A stretch of DNA of 64,000 nucleotides from Batillaria attramentaria (lineage: Eukaryota; Mollusca; Gastropoda; Batillariidae): contig JACVVK020000220.1 of assembly GCA_018292915.2 (NCBI GenBank), positions 317,001 to 381,000 of the forward strand, given 5' to 3'. The translations under genes were made by a program, and so were the position numbers. Below the pieces are notes generated by a model. That model did not search any database. It was not told the DNA's origin and saw only the letters and a list, made by a program, of their open reading frames with translations. Below, in pieces: positions 62,708-64,000 of the stretch; the stretch's first letter is position 1; each line of letters opens with the position of its first letter.

Positions 62708-64000
62708 CACACACACACACACACTCTCTCTCTCTCTCTCTCTCTGATCGAGACAGTGACTGAAATAACATTGTCAGAGATACTTCAGGGTTGATGGGTG
62801 GCAGTTAGATTGTGCTCACAATGCGATAGCAACACGCGCATTCTCTCGCACACACACTCCCTCTCTATCCCCTACGTGGCCGGAAACAAACAATATTGCT
62901 TGTATGGTCTTGTAGTTTCTATATTCCTTATTCCATTTATTTACACATGCATATATACTCACATTTTGCCGTCACAGACGCCTTGTCCACAAACACAGAA
63001 AACAAGAGAGAAGCGCATACAAGCTTTACCAAGCTATGCATTATCAAACCACATACAACCATTCAAGGAAACAAACGACAGAGCTTTGCCGTAAATAAGT
63101 TCTCCCATTTTTTTTGGCGAGATCTTTCCGCGTCATGTTGAATATATACTAATATGTATTTCCTTGTATTAACCCTTTTGAGCAGAAAGCGGCATTTACG
63201 ATTATTGATGTGATGTGATACTGGTACCCATAAAGTACATAAACTGTGTTTTAGTTTTCTGAAAGTTAACACTCTGAACATTAGTACACGTAACTTCTGG
63301 GACATTCTGAGAACTTTTCATTTGCGAATATTTGGGTTGTCACGCCGATTACGCGTGGACCGTTCTTATGCCCTGCAATTGTTGACAAACCTTCTCTTCT
63401 CGAATTTTCAAGTCACTGAAAAGCGGTTTGGGTGCTTTTTTCTGACTAGCAGTATAATTCGCACGAAACCATTCTAACCCTAATATACGTACGTGAAGAA
63501 CAGCTATCCTACGCAGGGTCAAAAACTGAAAATTCAGTGACTCTGTAGGCATTTTGATGGAAAGTTGTTATACAGCATAATTATTTGGAAAGTTCAATGT
63601 CTACGACATATGGATCCACTGTATAACACTGATATCAGGGCCCCGGTTTTTAATTTTATTATTGAAACAACGGTACTTATGAAAACAAAGAAAACCATCC
63701 GTACTTGTTTATGAATCTTTAGACCTTATCAAGTTAACTTTCATGAGATGTTGTGATAGGCCTGTATAGCTTTTAGTATGCTCTGTCCATAATTTGAATA
63801 AGACAGAAGGTGCATTTGGTCTAGTTAGCACAGAAGGCTGTGTGCTTTTTCCCCCACAAAAGCCCTCATTCTGATGCCCCTGAAGCCCTCACAGACAAAC
63901 CACTCCAGTATTTCACAATATTCTACAAACTCTACACATGAAAAATTCAAAGGAACAGTGCTCGTAAGTCCTTCGAGAAAAATGAGACATTTGTTGATAG
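61585..64000. other. Region upstream of gene C D1: no confident gene
   Basis: A signal exon for gene C is expected here or further right on the minus strand but none was recognised. A strong plus-strand donor (tacaag|gtaagt near 62180) might be the first exon of a further plus-strand gene, as alternation would predict. A 126-codon frame at 61716-62096 has no recognisable domain. Confidence 0.4.
62659..62746. repeat. (AC)n(TC)n microsatellite
   Basis: AC about 64 bp with a GCAC break, then TC. The preceding ataggcgctttactcaag resembles ataggcgctttacccaat at 48150, a short dispersed repeat. Confidence 0.9.

Overview
The window is animal genomic DNA, most likely from a mollusc (lophotrochozoan, probably a marine gastropod). 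That taxon is an inference. The evidence is short phase-1 exons with GT/AG introns of several hundred bases to kilobases, a very heavy load of (CA/GT)n, (CT/GA)n, (TA)n and poly-G tracts, tRNA-derived SINEs with intact target-site duplications, a pogo/Tigger-type DNA transposon, a LINE fragment, and no bacterial-style long ORFs. Almost every long frame called by simple ORF scanning is microsatellite translation or a shadow; the real genes were assembled exon by exon from splice sites, reading phase and paralogy.

Layout. The window is one cluster of single-pass membrane receptors with immunoglobulin-like ectodomains, in strict strand alternation. Gene P1 (+, 2451-8752), gene A (-, 12581-18216), gene P2 (+, incomplete or decayed, 23627-26284), gene B (-, 30596-36557), gene P3 (+, 37163-40918), gene C (-, 46153-61584, signal exon not found). 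Two fossils lie between A and P2: a 5' fragment of an A-like gene (19135-19544) and a 3' cytoplasmic-tail fragment of another A/B-like gene (20840-21390). The minus-strand genes A, B and C share one plan: signal peptide, a cysteine-rich domain D1 in one exon, an Ig-like D2 in one exon, an Ig-like D3 split over two exons, a stalk/TM exon, and tyrosine-bearing tail exons. The plus-strand genes P1 and P3 share another plan: signal peptide, one V-like domain split over two exons (the second exactly 204 bp in both), a stalk exon, a TM exon and a tail. When spliced as proposed, A, B, P1 and P3 give uninterrupted frames of 487, 526, 257 and 320 codons; C gives 485 codons without its signal exon.

Possible function (inference). 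Paired receptor classes in alternating orientation share ectodomain blocks but carry different tails: YxxI plus YEN motifs in A and B, YEEI/YGLL/YVPI in C, a basic tyrosine-free tail in P1, and an acidic tail with an ankyrin-like repeat in P3. This looks like a recognition or immune-receptor cluster evolving by duplication, exon shuffling and gene conversion. Parts of D2 and D3 are nearly identical in A, B and C while flanking parts of the same exons have diverged, which suggests conversion.

Repeats. About 1-2.4 kb holds a fold-back and an inverted-repeat MITE-like element. 8.8-10.6 kb holds an LTR-like remnant with a CCHC ORF, a 137-bp tandem duplication and a SINE. 46.4-59.2 kb (introns of gene C) is a nest of mobile DNA: a LINE fragment, three copies of an uncharacterised 1.3-1.9 kb element, two SINEs of one family and one of another, a 1484-bp Tigger-like element and a long hairpin. 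No rRNA, genuine tRNA gene or CRISPR array was seen.
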